From NCBI GenBank assembly GCA_004556545.1, contig SFGO01000043.1, positions 1 to 33,251 of the forward strand: a stretch of 33,251 bases of DNA, in the 5' to 3' direction. The notes below the pieces were generated by a model that was not told the DNA's origin, did not search any database, and worked only from the letters and a program-made list of their open reading frames with translations. Position numbers and translations under genes: made by a program. Below, one piece after another: positions 31,491 through 33,251 of the stretch. Positions within the stretch are counted from its first letter, which is position 1. Each line of letters begins with the position of its first letter. This DNA comes from Clostridiales bacterium. Its GTDB lineage: Bacteria > Bacillota > Clostridia > Christensenellales > Aristaeellaceae.

Positions 31491-32411
31491 ATGTTTGGTT
31501 TCCGTCCGGAGGGCCGGCGCATTCACGACGTTGACCCCATCGTCGCCATTACCCCCTACCTGATGCCCCAGCGCTGCGACGCGCAGGTGTTCCTGTCCCA
31601 CGACGCGGACTACGAGCCCCTGATGCGCTACATCGCCGAAAAAGCCCGGGAGGGCCATAAGATCACCTTTATGGAGCTGCTGATCGCGTCCTATGTGCGG
31701 GGCGTGTCTCAGGTGCCGGAAACCAACCGTTTCATCATGAACAAGCAGTTCTACAACCGCACCGAGCTGACCGTCAGCTTTACCCTGCTGATGGACACGC
31801 CCGACGGCAGTGCGGAGGAAAACGCCGTCAAAATTCGCTTCGACCCCAGCGATACCATTTTCGACGTCAGCGCCCGGGTCAAGGAGACCATCGAAAAGGG
31901 CCGCAAGGCGGACGACCCCAGCTTCGCCATCAAGCTGGCCAAGGCCGTGCTGAAGCTGCCGCTGGTGCCCAACGTTCTGGTGGGGCTGGTGAAGCTGCTG
32001 GACCGTTACGGGCTGGCCCCCAAGGCGCTTTTGGACGAGCTGCCCTTCCATACCAGCATGTATGTGACCAACATGGCCTCCATCGGCATGACCCGGGTGT
32101 ACCACCACATCTACAACTTCGGCAATACCAGCCTGTTTTTCTCCATGGGCACGCCCCAGCGGAGCAATCAGCCGGATATGAAGGGCGAGATCAGCCGCAA
32201 GTGCATCCTGCCCATCGGCATCACCGCCGACGAGCGGGTGTGCAGCGGCGCGATCTATGCCAAGCTTTTCGCCGTGATGAAGCACTGCCTGTCCAATCCC
32301 TACGAATTGGAGCAGCCGCCGGAGAAGGTCTATTATAACGAGGGCTGCGAGTTCCACGAGCCCAAGCCCGGCGCGGCGGCCGAAGCCCGGAAGGCGGGCG
32401 CGTCCGCATGA
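31491..32411 (+). CDS. E2-like (2-oxoacid dehydrogenase acyltransferase fold) protein without catalytic His
   Basis: A 306-residue protein resembling the catalytic domain of lipoamide acyltransferases and chloramphenicol acetyltransferase. It has no lipoyl or E1/E3-binding domain. FHTSMYVTNMASIGMTRVYH (near 185-205), HIYNFGNTSLFFSMG and the final helical part match a clostridial group annotated as E2 subunits. The E2 active-site motif DHRVVDG reads DERVCSG (247-253), so the general-base His is Glu and the Asp is Ser. ATG 31491 is chosen over 31485 because AAAGGA lies 9 nt ahead; 31485 would be too close. It overlaps the SDR gene by 4 nt. The A-rich C-terminal tail (about 290-306) looks disordered. 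Function unknown. Confidence 0.75.
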   Translation: MFGFRPEGRRIHDVDPIVAITPYLMPQRCDAQVFLSHDADYEPLMRYIAEKAREGHKITFMELLIASYVRGVSQVPETNRFIMNKQFYNRTELTVSFTLLMDTPDGSAEENAVKIRFDPSDTIFDVSARVKETIEKGRKADDPSFAIKLAKAVLKLPLVPNVLVGLVKLLDRYGLAPKALLDELPFHTSMYVTNMASIGMTRVYHHIYNFGNTSLFFSMGTPQRSNQPDMKGEISRKCILPIGITADERVCSGAIYAKLFAVMKHCLSNPYELEQPPEKVYYNEGCEFHEPKPGAAAEARKAGASA

Positions 32412-33124
32412 AAACGGCGCTGATCACCGGAGGAAGCCGGGGCATCGGCGCGGCCTGCGTGCGGGCCTTCCGGCAGGCGGGCTGGCAGACGGCCTTCTTC
32501 TACCGGCAGAGCCGGGAGGCCGCCGAAGCGCTGGCCCGGAAAACGGGCGCTATCGCCGTCCCCTGCGACGTGGCCGACAGCGAAGCCGTCCGCTGGGCGG
32601 TGCAGGAAACGAAGGCCTTTCTGCCCCACGTGGACGCGCTGGTGAATAACGCGGGCATCGCCTCGCAGGAGCTTTTGACCGACGTGACCGACGAGCAGTG
32701 GCGGCGCATGGTGGATACCAACCTGAGCGGCGCGTTTTACCTGTGCCGGGCCGTGCTGCCGGGGATGATCTCCCGGCGGGAAGGCTCCATCGTGAATATT
32801 TCCAGCATCTGGGGCCGCATCGGCGCCAGCTGCGAGGTGCCTTACTCCGCCGTCAAGGCAGGGCTGATCGGGCTGACCCGCGGCCTTGCCAAGGAAGCGG
32901 GCCCCAGCGGCGTTCGGGTGAACTGCGTGTGCCCCGGCGTCATCCGCACGGATATGCTCAGCGCCTTTACCCCGGACGATCTGGCCGAACTGGCGGAGGA
33001 GACTCCGCTGGGCCGCTTGGGTACGCCGGAGGACGTGGCCCGGGCCGTGCTGTGGCTTTCCGGCCCGGAGGCCGCCTTTGTCACCGGCCAAACGCTGGGC
33101 GTGGACGGCGGCTTTCCCGCATAA
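32408..33124 (+). CDS. SDR-family oxidoreductase, FabG-like
   Basis: A 238-residue NAD(P)-dependent short-chain dehydrogenase. Cofactor loop TGGSRGIG (7-14), NNAG (80-83), catalytic S133 (VNISSIWG), Y146 and K150 (YSAVK), then CPGVIRTDM and the C-terminal VDGGFPA are all as in 3-oxoacyl-ACP reductases. The length fits FabG. No other fatty acid synthesis gene is nearby; it is translationally coupled (ATGA, 32408-32411) to the E2-like gene, so it may act on a product linked to that protein rather than in bulk fatty acid synthesis (inference). Confidence 0.88.
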   Translation: MKTALITGGSRGIGAACVRAFRQAGWQTAFFYRQSREAAEALARKTGAIAVPCDVADSEAVRWAVQETKAFLPHVDALVNNAGIASQELLTDVTDEQWRRMVDTNLSGAFYLCRAVLPGMISRREGSIVNISSIWGRIGASCEVPYSAVKAGLIGLTRGLAKEAGPSGVRVNCVCPGVIRTDMLSAFTPDDLAELAEETPLGRLGTPEDVARAVLWLSGPEAAFVTGQTLGVDGGFPA

Positions 33125-33126
33125 AT

Positions 33127-33251
33127 AAAGTGGAGGTGCAGGAGGCACAGCTGCCACTCAATCGTCGCGGAGGACTACTGCCGTAGTCCCCGCTCGTTTC
33201 GTGTCACACCTGCGGGTCGCTAACCGCCTGCGGCGGTTGTGCCCACTGGGC
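33127..33251. repeat. Hairpin repeat region, copy C (runs off the right edge)
   Basis: 33127-33148 is identical to 12713-12734. GGACTAC (33172-33178) pairs with GTAGTCC (33183-33189). 33215-33250 repeats 8952-8986 with few changes (GGTCGCTAACCGCCT, then CGGCGGTTGT and CCACTGG), including its AACCGCC/GGCGGTT stem. It starts right after the SDR stop and likely continues past the window. Confidence 0.7.

Overview
This window looks like chromosome from a GC-rich, spore-forming-type Firmicute, most likely a gut Clostridia lineage. The evidence is an RqcP/YabO-type S4 protein, a YhcN/YlaJ-type sporulation lipoprotein, IspD-IspF, ComEC, PepT and M42 peptidases, strong AGGAGG ribosome binding sites, and promoters of the extended -10 type (TGnTATAxT). 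No rRNA, tRNA or CRISPR array was seen. Organism assignment is inference from gene content only.

Left edge (1-1300): visibly more AT-rich than the rest. It holds the first 238 codons of an ABC exporter on the minus strand, running off the window, with its own promoter and a roughly 270-nt leader. Next to it is a decayed C-terminal fragment of a large serine recombinase that still has its terminator. This looks like the edge of an old integrated element.

1.3-8.3 kb, plus strand: a sugar aminotransferase (DegT family), a polysaccharide flippase and an ATP-grasp ligase are tightly packed behind a good promoter and probably form a surface-glycan tailoring cassette. Tripeptidase PepT follows and ends at a strong terminator, then comes oleate hydratase.

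8.26-9.1 kb: no gene. This stretch is packed with small perfect hairpins and repeats. Relatives of these elements occur at 12.7-12.85 kb and at the right edge.

9.1-12.65 kb, minus strand: a small Cys-rich DUF3795 protein and an operon of three consecutive M42 metallo-aminopeptidases. The operon is read from a promoter that lies back to back with one for the plus-strand genes.

13-16.7 kb, plus strand: a NUDIX hydrolase, a family 2 glycosyltransferase, a fold-type II PLP enzyme (ACC deaminase / D-cysteine desulfhydrase-like), and a beta-lactamase-fold protein whose catalytic Ser, Lys and Tyr all appear to be replaced. A terminator follows.

16.9-21.7 kb, minus strand: a compact housekeeping operon rqcP-ispD-ispF-comEC-holA with 4-bp overlaps at its 5' end.

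21.9-26.8 kb, minus strand: a long secreted surface protein that reads as one frame, with a signal peptide at the N-terminus and a sortase-like C-terminus, but interrupted by a single in-frame TAG. Upstream are an XRE regulator and a sporulation-type lipoprotein.

28.4-33.1 kb, plus strand: a GH13 alpha-glucanase, RecF away from its usual dnaA-dnaN-gyrB context, an E2-like acyltransferase-fold protein lacking the catalytic His, and an SDR oxidoreductase. A partial copy of the hairpin repeat follows.
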